Shown in pieces: positions 43,952 through 51,467 of a stretch of DNA of 64,000 nt. Both the position numbers and the translations under genes were made by a program. Source of the stretch: RGIG4608 sp964413365 (lineage in GTDB: Bacteria; Bacillota; Clostridia; Oscillospirales; CAG-272); contig CAYPRM010000004.1 in the NCBI GenBank assembly GCA_964413365.1, positions 1 to 64,000 on the forward strand, given 5' to 3'. The notes below the pieces were generated by a model, which did not search any database, was not told where the DNA came from, and saw nothing but the letters and a program-made list of their open reading frames with translations. Every line of letters begins with the position of its first letter. Position 1 is the stretch's first letter.

Positions 43952-44170
43952 TCAAGCCTCAATTTCGATAAGATCGGCAAGCTGATTGTCGATATTATAC
44001 CTTGCATCCTTGACGGAGACCGTGCAACCGCTCTTTCTGCGTGTTACGACCGTGATCCTCTCGCCGACGTAGCAGCCGAGGGTAAAGAGGAAGGAGTCGA
44101 GCTCTTCGTCGTTAGTGTTAATGCTTTTTATGATACATTCCTTGCCTTTTTCAACACTTAAAAGCGTCAT
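43952..44170 (-). CDS. feoA: Ferrous iron transport protein A
   Basis: This 72-residue SH3-like cytosolic protein assists FeoB. It has the family pattern LLSVEKGKECIIKSI at the start, CYVGERITVVTRR in the middle and RYNIDNQLADLIEI at the end. A GGAGGT site precedes the ATG by 14 nt. It is the first gene of the feo transcript and is preceded by a consensus promoter with an operator over the start site. Confidence 0.95.
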   Translation of the reverse strand: MTLLSVEKGKECIIKSINTNDEELDSFLFTLGCYVGERITVVTRRKSGCTVSVKDARYNIDNQLADLIEIEA

Positions 44171-44202
44171 TTTAACAGCGAACCTCCATTTGTAATTATT
44201 TA

Positions 44203-44218
44203 GTTAGCCTTCGCTAAC
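44203..44218 (-). promoter_or_regulatory. Dyad operator at the feoA promoter
   Basis: GTTAGC-CTTC-GCTAAC lies 8 bp downstream of the -10 element, over the expected transcription start. Its form resembles dyads of DtxR/MntR-type metal repressors; the regulator is not in this window. Confidence 0.75.
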
Positions 44219-44226
44219 CGATTGTT

Positions 44227-44255
44227 ATTATATACCCACGGTCCGCATTTGTCAA
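44227..44255 (-). promoter_or_regulatory. Promoter for feoA-feoB
   Basis: On the minus strand TTGACA (44250-44255) and TATAAT (44227-44232), both perfect, are separated by 17 bp. Confidence 0.9.
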
Positions 44256-44510
44256 TAGATTTTTTGAAATTTTTTCCGAATTTTTGATTTTTGTGAATAT
44301 GCTCAAACCGAGCCGCTGTTTTTCCCAAAAATCCGCACATTTTTGACAATGAGATGAATGATCTCTCGTTCGCTCTCCCTCGTTCGCGTAGCGAATATAT
44401 CGAGCGCCGTAGGCGGATATCGAAACGTCCACCACCCCACGCAGCCCGTGTTGCCGAAGCGATGGTAACCCACAATCCGTATGGCTACGGAGAGCGATTT
44501 TAGGATTTTG
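44256..44510. repeat. Non-coding gap with REP-like debris
   Basis: No gene is visible. The part at about 44345-44480 is GC-richer and carries short palindromes, for example TTCGC-gta-GCGAA near 44384 and imperfect copies of GATATC/CGATAT. It resembles decayed intergenic repeat elements. Confidence 0.4.
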
Positions 44511-44542
44511 AAAAAAAGCAGGAGGAGCAGACTCCTCCTGCA
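44511..44542 (-). terminator. Terminator of pckG
   Basis: GCAGGAGGAG pairs with CTCCTCCTGC across four bases, and a run of seven T follows on the minus strand. Confidence 0.9.
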
Positions 44543-44620
44543 TTATAGAACAGGGATACAAAATCACTTATCCATATTTAAGAGCTTGATTTCCTTTTGG
44601 TATACCAAATCGGGATATGA

Positions 44621-46420
44621 TCATTTCTTACCGAGTCTATCCTCGAGCGCATCAAGCTCCAGATACAGCTCCCGTGGCACACGCTCGCCGACGGTGAAAT
44701 AGAAATTGCGAATATCGGCTGCCTCATCGAGCCATTCCTTGCGGTCGATGCTCAGCAGCTCCTCGATATCGGAGACCGTACAGTTATCAAGCCCCTCAAG
44801 GCAGATATCTTCGGCGTTTGGCAGATAGCCTATCTCCGAGCGACGTGCTCCGACCTCTCCGTCACAGCGGCGGAGTATCCAATCGAGCACGCGCATATTA
44901 TCGCCGAAGCCTCGCCAGAGGAAGTGCCCCTCTGCGTCCGTTCTGAACCAGTTGACGTGGAAGATCCTTGGAGGATCGGATATGCTTCCTCCGATCTCAA
45001 GCCAATGTGCGAAATAATCGCCCATATCGTAGCCGACGAAGGGACGCATCGCCATAGGATCACGTCTTACAACGCCTACCTTGCCCGTGGCGGCTGCGGT
45101 TGTTTCACTCGCCATCGACGAGCCGACGAACGTTCCGTGTGTCCACGAGAAGGACTCGTAGACGAGGGGCGCGAGCCTTGCTCTCCTGCCGCCAAAGACG
45201 ATAGCGGAGATCGGCACGCCGAGAGGATCGCGGAATTTATCCGAGAGGCAGGGGCAACCCTCCGCAGGGGCGGTGAAGCGTGAATTGGGGTGCGCTCCGA
45301 GCGTTTTGGAATCGGACTTGACGTATTTTTCGGGATCCCAGCTCTCGCCTCGCCAATTTATGGCGTTGTGGGGCGGCTCATCATCAAGTCCCTCCCACCA
45401 AACGGTGTTTTTGTCGAGATCGTGGACTACATTTGTGAATATCGTATTTTTCTGAACGGTATGCAGAGCGTTGGGATTCGTGCGCTCGCTCGTTCCGGGG
45501 GCGACACCGAAGAAGCCGTTTTCGGGATTGATCGCCCAGAGCCGCCCGTCCTTGCCCTTGCGAAGCCACGCGATATCGTCGCCGAGGCAACGCACGCGGT
45601 AGCCGAGCGATGTGTAGTGCTCGGGCGGCACGAGCATTGCGAGATTTGTCTTGCCGCACGCCGAGGGAAAGGCGGCGCAGATGTATTTTTTATCGCCGTC
45701 GGGACGCTCCACCTCAAGTATGAGCATATGCTCCGCAAGCCAGCCCTCGTGCCGTCCGAGATAGGACGCTATGCGCAGGGCGAAGCATTTTTTGCCGAGC
45801 AGAACGTTACCGCCGTATGCGGAATTTATCGACCAGATCGTATTATCCTCGGGGAAATGCGCGATGTACCTGTTCTCGGGATCGAGCTGTGCGACCGCGT
45901 GCAGTCCTCTGACAAAATCGCCATTTTCGCCTATTGCCTCCAGCACGTCGATTCCAGCGCGCGTCATTATGAGCATATTGAGCACGACGTATATTGAATC
46001 CGTAAGCTCAATACCGTATTTTGCGAACGGAGAGCCGACGATGCCCATTGAATAGGGAATGACGTACATCGTCCTGCCGTGCATCGCTCCGCGGTAGAGG
46101 CGTGAGAGCCTTGCGTAGCACTCGGAGGGATCCATCCAATTATTTATATTGCCTGCGTCCTCACGGGAGCGTGTGCAGATAAAGGTTCGGTCCTCGACGC
46201 GTGCCACGTCGGAGGGATCGCTCCTGTGAAGATAGCACCCTGGCATAAGCTCCTCATTCAGATGAATAAGCTCGCCGCTCTTGCACGCGGTGGCACGAAG
46301 CTCCTCTGCCTGCTCCTGCGAGCCGTCGATGAGAACGATCCTATCCGGCTCGGTCATCCTCGCGCAGTCCTCTATCCAGCGTATCAGCTCCTTATTGCCA
46401 AGTGCTCTGATTCTGTCCAT
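44621..46420 (-). CDS. pckG: Phosphoenolpyruvate carboxykinase (GTP)
   Basis: The 599-residue enzyme interconverts oxaloacetate and phosphoenolpyruvate with GTP/GDP. The kinase loop is FPSACGKTNLAML (about residues 258-270), which with the length and the RGESWDP block marks the GTP-dependent class, not the ATP class usual in Clostridia. In gut anaerobes it can run in the carboxylating direction to oxaloacetate; direction cannot be read from the sequence. It is monocistronic, with its own promoter and terminator. Confidence 0.95.
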   Translation of the reverse strand: MDRIRALGNKELIRWIEDCARMTEPDRIVLIDGSQEQAEELRATACKSGELIHLNEELMPGCYLHRSDPSDVARVEDRTFICTRSREDAGNINNWMDPSECYARLSRLYRGAMHGRTMYVIPYSMGIVGSPFAKYGIELTDSIYVVLNMLIMTRAGIDVLEAIGENGDFVRGLHAVAQLDPENRYIAHFPEDNTIWSINSAYGGNVLLGKKCFALRIASYLGRHEGWLAEHMLILEVERPDGDKKYICAAFPSACGKTNLAMLVPPEHYTSLGYRVRCLGDDIAWLRKGKDGRLWAINPENGFFGVAPGTSERTNPNALHTVQKNTIFTNVVHDLDKNTVWWEGLDDEPPHNAINWRGESWDPEKYVKSDSKTLGAHPNSRFTAPAEGCPCLSDKFRDPLGVPISAIVFGGRRARLAPLVYESFSWTHGTFVGSSMASETTAAATGKVGVVRRDPMAMRPFVGYDMGDYFAHWLEIGGSISDPPRIFHVNWFRTDAEGHFLWRGFGDNMRVLDWILRRCDGEVGARRSEIGYLPNAEDICLEGLDNCTVSDIEELLSIDRKEWLDEAADIRNFYFTVGERVPRELYLELDALEDRLGKK

Positions 46421-46470
46421 ATATACCTCCGAAAATACTGAATAATAACATTTTATGCTGTATTTACATT

Positions 46471-46499
46471 ATTGTATCACAAATTCACGGTTTCTTCAA
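46471..46499 (-). promoter_or_regulatory. Promoter for pckG
   Basis: On the minus strand TTGAAG (46494-46499) and TACAAT (46471-46476) have a 17-bp spacer, about 50 bp before the start. Confidence 0.7.
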
Positions 46500-46541
46500 T
46501 AGACTTTAGAGATAGTGCTGAAAATTTTTTCAAAAAAATAT

Positions 46542-46555
46542 TGAACAAATGTTTG
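46542..46555 (+). promoter_or_regulatory. Candidate SOS (LexA) box
   Basis: TGAACAAATGTTTG contains GAAC-N4-GTTT and fits the Bacillus LexA consensus CGAACRNRYGTTYC at 12 of 14 positions. It overlaps the start of the lexA -35 element, so it would allow autorepression. Confidence 0.65.
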
Positions 46556-46581
46556 CATTTTTGCAAAAAGTGTGCTATAAT
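46553..46581 (+). promoter_or_regulatory. Promoter for lexA
   Basis: TTGCAT at 46553 and TATAAT at 46576 have a 17-bp spacer. Confidence 0.8.
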
Positions 46582-46592
46582 TGGGACATAAA

Positions 46593-46617
46593 CCACTAAG
46601 TGGACCAAATTTGGTCC
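46593..46617 (+). promoter_or_regulatory. Overlapping palindromes in the lexA leader
   Basis: CCACT-a-AGTGG (46593-46603) overlaps a perfect 16-bp palindrome GGACCAAATTTGGTCC (46602-46617). They lie just downstream of the expected transcription start and before the ribosome site. Confidence 0.55.
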
Positions 46618-46632
46618 GGATCGGAGAAAAAT

Positions 46633-47241
46633 ATGAAGCATAACGATCTTACGGAGAAGGAAAGACGGGTATTTGATTATCTTGTCAGCTCGATAAATGA
46701 AAACGGCTACGCACCCTCGGTCAGGGATATCGCCGCCTCGCTCGGAATCAAGAGTACCTCGAGCGTTCACCTCTATCTGCACAATCTCGAGTCCAAGGGA
46801 ATGATAGAGCAGGACGCAGGGAAGAGAAGGACTATACGCATCTGCGCACCCTTTGCGGGAATGGGCAGAGTGCCTCTGCTCGGCGCGATCACCGCAGGAA
46901 GTCCGATACTCGCCGTGGAAAATTTCGAGGGTTATGTCGATCTCCCGTGGAATAGTCCCAAATATCCCGAGGGGGAGCTTTTTGCGCTCAGAGTCAGGGG
47001 TGAGAGTATGATCGAGGCAGGGATACTTGACGGGGATATCGTGATCGTTCACAGGTGTAGCTACGCTGACAACGGCAGGATCGTCGTCGCGCTCGTCGGA
47101 GACGAGGCAACGGTAAAGACGTTCTATAAGGAGATGGGGCACTACCGCCTCCAGCCCGAAAATTCCACGATGCAGCCCATTATCGTCGACGAGGTCAGCC
47201 TACTCGGCACGGTCATAGCGTCGGTCAGAAGCTATGAGTGA
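46633..47241 (+). CDS. lexA: LexA repressor
   Basis: The 202-residue SOS repressor has an N-terminal winged helix (APSVRDIAASLGIKSTSSVHLYL) and a C-terminal self-cleavage domain. The scissile Ala88-Gly89 is in ITAGSP, the catalytic serine is S125 in RGESM, and the lysine is K162 in EATVK. The start at 46633 follows TCGGAG and lies 15 bp after the leader palindrome. Confidence 0.95.
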   Translation: MKHNDLTEKERRVFDYLVSSINENGYAPSVRDIAASLGIKSTSSVHLYLHNLESKGMIEQDAGKRRTIRICAPFAGMGRVPLLGAITAGSPILAVENFEGYVDLPWNSPKYPEGELFALRVRGESMIEAGILDGDIVIVHRCSYADNGRIVVALVGDEATVKTFYKEMGHYRLQPENSTMQPIIVDEVSLLGTVIASVRSYE

Positions 47242-47290
47242 TAAAATATCGAAAAATAAAAATAATTTTTGAAAAATTTCAAAAAAGGTA

Positions 47291-47318
47291 TTGACATTTT
47301 TGAAAAAACGTGTATAAT
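47291..47318 (+). promoter_or_regulatory. Promoter for tRNA-Leu
   Basis: TTGACA at 47291 and TATAAT at 47313 have a 16-bp spacer, 28 bp before the tRNA. Confidence 0.8.
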
Positions 47319-47346
47319 AACATTGTTGTGTTGATAAACACGGCAA

Positions 47347-47429
47347 GCGAGAGTGGCGGAACAGGCAGACGCGCACGTTTGAGGGGCGTGTGGGAGACCG
47401 TACGGGTTCGATTCCCGTCTCTCGCACCA
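47347..47429 (+). tRNA. tRNA-Leu (anticodon GAG)
   Basis: The acceptor stem is GCGAGAG/CTCTCGC with encoded ACCA. The anticodon loop TTGAGGG gives anticodon GAG, a class II long variable arm (GGGAGACCGTAC) is present, and the T arm is GGTTCGATTCC. Confidence 0.95.
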
Positions 47430-47461
47430 AAAAACCACTTGCTATGCAAGTGGTTTTTTTT
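47429..47461 (+). terminator. Terminator of tRNA-Leu
   Basis: AAAAACCACTTGC pairs with GCAAGTGGTTTTT around TAT, followed by further T. Confidence 0.9.
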
Positions 47462-47513
47462 CAGTTAAGCTTGCCTTGCGGCACGAGAAGCGTCTGCGGA
47501 CGTTGGTGGACTC

Positions 47514-47618
47514 AACTTCACTTTGTGCGCAGCACAAAGCTTCACTAAAGCAATAGGCTTTTACTTCACTGCAAAGCAACTTCACTTTGTGCGCAAGCAC
47601 AAAGCTTCACTAAAGCAA
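47514..47618. repeat. Two 40-bp direct repeats, each with a hairpin
   Basis: The units at 47514-47553 and 47578-47618 are identical except for one extra A. Each contains CTTTGTGC-gca(a)-GCACAAAG flanked by CTTCACT and AAAGC. They lie in a gene-free gap and look like a REP-type intergenic element. Confidence 0.8.
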
Positions 47619-47646
47619 AAAATCACGCCGAGGCGTGATTTTTTTG
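47617..47646 (-). terminator. Terminator of the TGS/uridine-kinase gene
   Basis: AAAATCACGCC pairs with GGCGTGATTTT around GAG, with A/T tracts on both sides. Confidence 0.8.
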
Positions 47647-47651
47647 CTTTA

Positions 47652-49352
47652 TTACTGATAGAATGTATTTCCGCCGATGAATTCGCGGACGATGCTCGTG
47701 GGTGGGATCTCGTTTTCGACATCCGCCTCCTTGACATAGTTAAGGAGTCCGACCATCGCACGCACCTGCTCATAACATTCCTCGCTGGGATCTATATCCT
47801 GCAGGAGTGGGAAGATATACTTCTTGATGACTGCGAGCTCATAGAGCGTCGAGCTATTGAAGATGACGTCTGCGTTCTCCTGATAGGGGAAGATCCATCT
47901 TTCCTCGCCGCGTCTTACGGAATCCCACATTGCGAGAGTTCTCTGAACGGTCGCGCCGCGGCTCTCGAAATCCCTGACCGTTCTGCGGAGCAGGCGGAGC
48001 GTGCTCGTGGGTATCCTGTTATGGTCGTCGAAGTTGAGGGGGAGCAGGGGGCTTGCGTAGACTCTGAAAACGAGCTTGGGATCGAGGTCGTCGGGAATGA
48101 GCACGGGGTTGAGTCCGTGTATACCCTCGACGATGATGATCGAATTCTCCTGAAGGCGGAGCTTGTGTCCCGTCCACTCGCGCTGTCCCTTCTTGAAATT
48201 GAAGGACGGCAGCTCGATCTCCTCGCCTGCAAAGAGCGCACGCAGATGCTCACCGAAAAGCTTTGTATCTATGGTGTTGATATGCTCAAGGTCGATCTTG
48301 CCGTCGGGCCCGGGAGCGATGAGGTCGCGGTCGAGGTAGTAGTCGTCAAGGCTCATAAGGATCGGCGACATTCCGTGAACTCGCAGCTGAATGGCGAGGC
48401 GGTTTGCGCTCGTGGTCTTGCCCGATGAGCTTGGTCCTGCGAGCATTACTGCCTTTGCACCGCGCTCGCAGATCATATCGGCGATCTGTGAAAATCTCTT
48501 TTCGTGGAGCGCCTCATTTACTCGGATAAGCTCACGGATCTTGCCACTCTCGACGAGCTCGTTGAGGTCGGCAACGGTCTCACAGCCCATCAGCTGACTC
48601 CAGCGCTTGCCCTCGGCGTAGACGTTGAAGAGGTTGGGCATCTCCTTATACTCGGATATCGTATCGGGATCCTTGGGATCGGGAAGAATGAAAATAAATC
48701 CCTCGGGTGCTTCAACTATATTATACGAGCGGAGGAAGCCCGTGGACGGTGCCATCTCTCCGTAGAAATAATCTGCGTAGCCGTCGCGCTCGTAGATGGT
48801 GAAGTAATCCTTACCGCGGTACTTGAGCAGTCTGGTCTTATCTATCTGACCGTCGCGTGCGTAGAGGTCGATCGCCGCCTCAATAGGTATCCTGCGGCGG
48901 AGAAGGGGGAAGTCCTCCTCGACTATTTTTGCGACCTCGGACTTGAATTCGGATACGGAGAAGCGATCCGTTCCGCTGACGCTGAAGTATATGGAATTTC
49001 CGAGTGTGCAGCTCATTTTTGCTACTCCCTCGGGGTAAAGACGCTTGAATGCGAGGAAAAGAATGAACTGTGCTGTGCGCGTATATGCCTCGCGTCCTGA
49101 GGGCTCGCTGTAACGGTAGAGGCGAACGATGCCTCCCGAGGCCTCAACTGCGCGTCTGATGGTCTCTCTGTCGGGGGTAATATCCTTTGAACGGAGAGGA
49201 ACGTAATTAAGTGTGAAAACACGACCTGCGAGCTTTGCAACTATCGGATCGGTTGAGAGCTTTCCGTGGACGAGTCCAAGCTCCATTGTCATATCGTAAA
49301 GGGACATATCCGCCCTTGCTTGGAATTCGTGTCCGTCAATATAAAGCTTCAT
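47652..49352 (-). CDS. TGS-domain nucleoside (uridine) kinase-like protein
   Basis: This 566-residue protein combines an N-terminal TGS and threonyl-tRNA-synthetase editing-like region (about 1-210) with a C-terminal uridine kinase/phosphoribulokinase-type P-loop domain. The kinase loop is MLAGPSSSGKTTSANRLA (about 316-333), followed by SLDDYYLDRD and VEGIHGLNP. It is the known Firmicute/Thermotoga uridine-kinase-like family; nucleoside specificity is uncertain and no tRNA-synthetase core is present. The start at 49352 follows AAAGGAGA. Its leader is about 160 nt. Confidence 0.88.
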   Translation of the reverse strand: MKLYIDGHEFQARADMSLYDMTMELGLVHGKLSTDPIVAKLAGRVFTLNYVPLRSKDITPDRETIRRAVEASGGIVRLYRYSEPSGREAYTRTAQFILFLAFKRLYPEGVAKMSCTLGNSIYFSVSGTDRFSVSEFKSEVAKIVEEDFPLLRRRIPIEAAIDLYARDGQIDKTRLLKYRGKDYFTIYERDGYADYFYGEMAPSTGFLRSYNIVEAPEGFIFILPDPKDPDTISEYKEMPNLFNVYAEGKRWSQLMGCETVADLNELVESGKIRELIRVNEALHEKRFSQIADMICERGAKAVMLAGPSSSGKTTSANRLAIQLRVHGMSPILMSLDDYYLDRDLIAPGPDGKIDLEHINTIDTKLFGEHLRALFAGEEIELPSFNFKKGQREWTGHKLRLQENSIIIVEGIHGLNPVLIPDDLDPKLVFRVYASPLLPLNFDDHNRIPTSTLRLLRRTVRDFESRGATVQRTLAMWDSVRRGEERWIFPYQENADVIFNSSTLYELAVIKKYIFPLLQDIDPSEECYEQVRAMVGLLNYVKEADVENEIPPTSIVREFIGGNTFYQ

Positions 49353-49519
49353 ATATTTTATCTCCTTTCGAAATACTGTTACCGTGTTACTGTGATTTGA
49401 GGAAGGGTGAAAAAAGGGCTGACAGACCATACGGCAGGATACGCCGCGGTAGTCAACCATTATCGGTGGTCGTAGAAACATCTGCCCATATCGCAGATTT
49501 ATACCTCTTCCTCTGGAAT
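49353..49519 (-). other. Untranslated leader of the TGS/uridine-kinase gene
   Basis: From the promoter to the start codon there are about 160 nt without a gene. I see no recognisable riboswitch or strong hairpin in it. Confidence 0.4.
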
Positions 49520-49548
49520 ATGATATCACATATTTTGCCACGTGTCAA
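49520..49548 (-). promoter_or_regulatory. Promoter for the TGS/uridine-kinase gene
   Basis: On the minus strand TTGACA (49543-49548) and TATCAT (49520-49525) have a 17-bp spacer. Confidence 0.7.
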
Positions 49549-49651
49549 GGGTTTGGACGAATTTTGTGAAAAATATATATAAAAAATTCACTCTTATGCC
49601 AAAAAAAGTTGTTAGTTTTTCACATTTTTACTAAAAAAATATCGAAATTTC

Positions 49652-49689
49652 AAGCATATCCCCCAAGGCTTACCTTGGGGGATATGCTT
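49652..49689 (-). terminator. Terminator of the SipL-like gene
   Basis: AAGCATATCCCCCAAGG pairs with CCTTGGGGGATATGCTT around CTTA, a 17-bp stem. A T-rich tract follows on the minus strand. Confidence 0.9.
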
Positions 49690-49698
49690 TGGTTAGGG

Positions 49699-51255
49699 CT
49701 AAATTATGAGAAAGTGCCGATCTCGGATCTCGCAGTCCTCTGCAGCAGGCTCGGAGATCGAATTTTTCTCTGCAAGCTCGCCCACCTCGACGCCATATCT
49801 CCTTGCAATATCCCACAGCCCCTCGCCCTGCGTGGGGTAGTAGAGCAAGGTCTCGCCCACTGTGCGCTCACGTTTTTCTCCGAGGGTGATCGAGTCCGCA
49901 AGCTCGATCTCTGCGCTCTCCTGCGCGAGAATACAGAAGGCTAACTCGCAGTCGGCGATGATACGCTCCCCGTCGCTCCGCACGCGCGGTGAGATGGGGC
50001 GTACCTCCGCAAGAAGGCGCAGATCGTCGCCTCCGCTCAGCTCTCCTGCGTCTCCGCAGTCGCAGGAATAGCGATAGGGAAGCGTTAGCTCGCACACTCC
50101 GTACTCCTCACCGTCGCGGTAGATGATGCGGTATACGCAATCGCCCTCAAGCGTGAGTCTGCCACCGACACGCTCCGCACCGCCTACTGTCGCGTGGGCG
50201 CTGACGTCGATTATAACTGCGTCCTGCGGCATACCGATATCGGCAAGGGGGCGAGTCTCGTTCTGCGTCAGATTTCCGTTCGCACATAGCACGGGCAGGG
50301 AGATGCGCACGCTCCGCGTACCGACCTCGGAATGACGCTCTGTGGAATATGCATCGCAGATATAGGTGCTCTCAACGCTCTCCTGAGTTAGCAGGCAGGC
50401 GTCGATATCGACCTCCGCCGAGATCCCGTCCTCCGCCGTGCTTACCCTGATATCACGAATATTAGCGCTCGCCCCGCACTCCGCACCGACGGGATGATCG
50501 CAGTCGACGCTTATCGCAAAGGGAAGTCGCCTTACCAACGTGATGGGGTGCTCGCTCTCGCCGTCGTTGCAGTAGAGTATACGGAGCATGACCTCCCCTC
50601 GCACGCCTATCTTGCCGCCGAGAGCCGAGCATTCCGAGACGAGTGGCTCTGCCTGCGTGCCTATTATCCTTGTGCTGTCGGCGTCCGTGTCCGTTGGAAT
50701 GTGCTCTGTGAGCGTCTGAACGTCCGAGCGCACCCTACCGACGCGCGAGACGTGCACCCTGCGTGTGCGGTTCTGCAGCGTGCCGCTCTCCCTGCTCTCA
50801 CCACCTGAAACGGTGGGCGTGTAAAAGGCGGGGGAGAGGGCGAGCGTATGCTCCGAGATGCGAGTGCGTATGCTGAGCCTTCTCGGACCGAGAACGCGAG
50901 CGGAGACGCTCTCGTAGGTGCAGAGGTGGACCACCGTCAGATCTCCTGCCCCTGCGGATTCTGCGGTGAATTCAAAGGGCGTGCTCGTGATGCGGTTATC
51001 CGTGAGCGTGGCGGAGTAAAGCTCCCCGTCCGAGCCGAGATAAAGTATTCTGAATACGAGCTCCGAGCGCATTTCCGCTCCCGTGCCGCTGAGAAATTCC
51101 CCCTCAGAGAGAATATTTACGCGAGTGTCGAGCAGTCGGCGTATCTCGGGCTGATAATCGGGCAGGGAAAGCTCCGAGACCACCTCGCTCTCGCTCGAGC
51201 GGTCGCATACGGGCATCTGTGGGAAATATCCCGTCTCCATTCGTGTGTTTTCCAT
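49699..51255 (-). CDS. SPOCS/DUF3794-LysM spore protein, SipL-like
   Basis: The 518-residue protein has three DUF3794 (SPOCS) repeats at about 20-110, 165-270 and 295-405, each with the L-x-G-x-V/L-x-Y-I/R pattern, and a C-terminal LysM domain at about 470-515 (PTQGEGLWDIARRYGV). This is the architecture of Clostridioides difficile SipL, which binds SpoIVA through LysM during coat formation. spoIVA is in the same window at 34910. GGAGGAT precedes the ATG. No certain sporulation promoter is visible; CATAGAAT on its strand about 65 bp upstream is only a weak sigma-E -10 candidate. Confidence 0.88.
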   Translation of the reverse strand: MENTRMETGYFPQMPVCDRSSESEVVSELSLPDYQPEIRRLLDTRVNILSEGEFLSGTGAEMRSELVFRILYLGSDGELYSATLTDNRITSTPFEFTAESAGAGDLTVVHLCTYESVSARVLGPRRLSIRTRISEHTLALSPAFYTPTVSGGESRESGTLQNRTRRVHVSRVGRVRSDVQTLTEHIPTDTDADSTRIIGTQAEPLVSECSALGGKIGVRGEVMLRILYCNDGESEHPITLVRRLPFAISVDCDHPVGAECGASANIRDIRVSTAEDGISAEVDIDACLLTQESVESTYICDAYSTERHSEVGTRSVRISLPVLCANGNLTQNETRPLADIGMPQDAVIIDVSAHATVGGAERVGGRLTLEGDCVYRIIYRDGEEYGVCELTLPYRYSCDCGDAGELSGGDDLRLLAEVRPISPRVRSDGERIIADCELAFCILAQESAEIELADSITLGEKRERTVGETLLYYPTQGEGLWDIARRYGVEVGELAEKNSISEPAAEDCEIRDRHFLII

Positions 51256-51405
51256 ATTGATCCTCCGTTTCCGCCGCTGTATTTATCCTTTGAGCGGCGT
51301 GTTCGCATTTTTTGTAAATTCTATGAAGTTTTTTCGCATTTTATGATGATGTGGGGCGTGCCGACAAAAAAATACCGTTTTCCTGCCCGTGGGGGCAATT
51401 TTTTC

Positions 51406-51435
51406 TTGACAAATCCCACATATTGGAGGTATAAT
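51406..51435 (+). promoter_or_regulatory. Promoter for the lipoprotein at 51468
   Basis: TTGACA at 51406 and TATAAT at 51430 have an 18-bp spacer. Confidence 0.75.
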
Positions 51436-51467
51436 ATAGGTAAATCAAGCATTGGGGAGATTATCCT

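Noticed and set aside
47200..47438. Minus-strand frames over tRNA-Leu, with a start resembling RETGIEPVRSPTRP
   Set aside because: This is the familiar false protein produced by translating the reverse of a tRNA gene. The same applies to the frame at 8129-8347 over tRNA-Thr.
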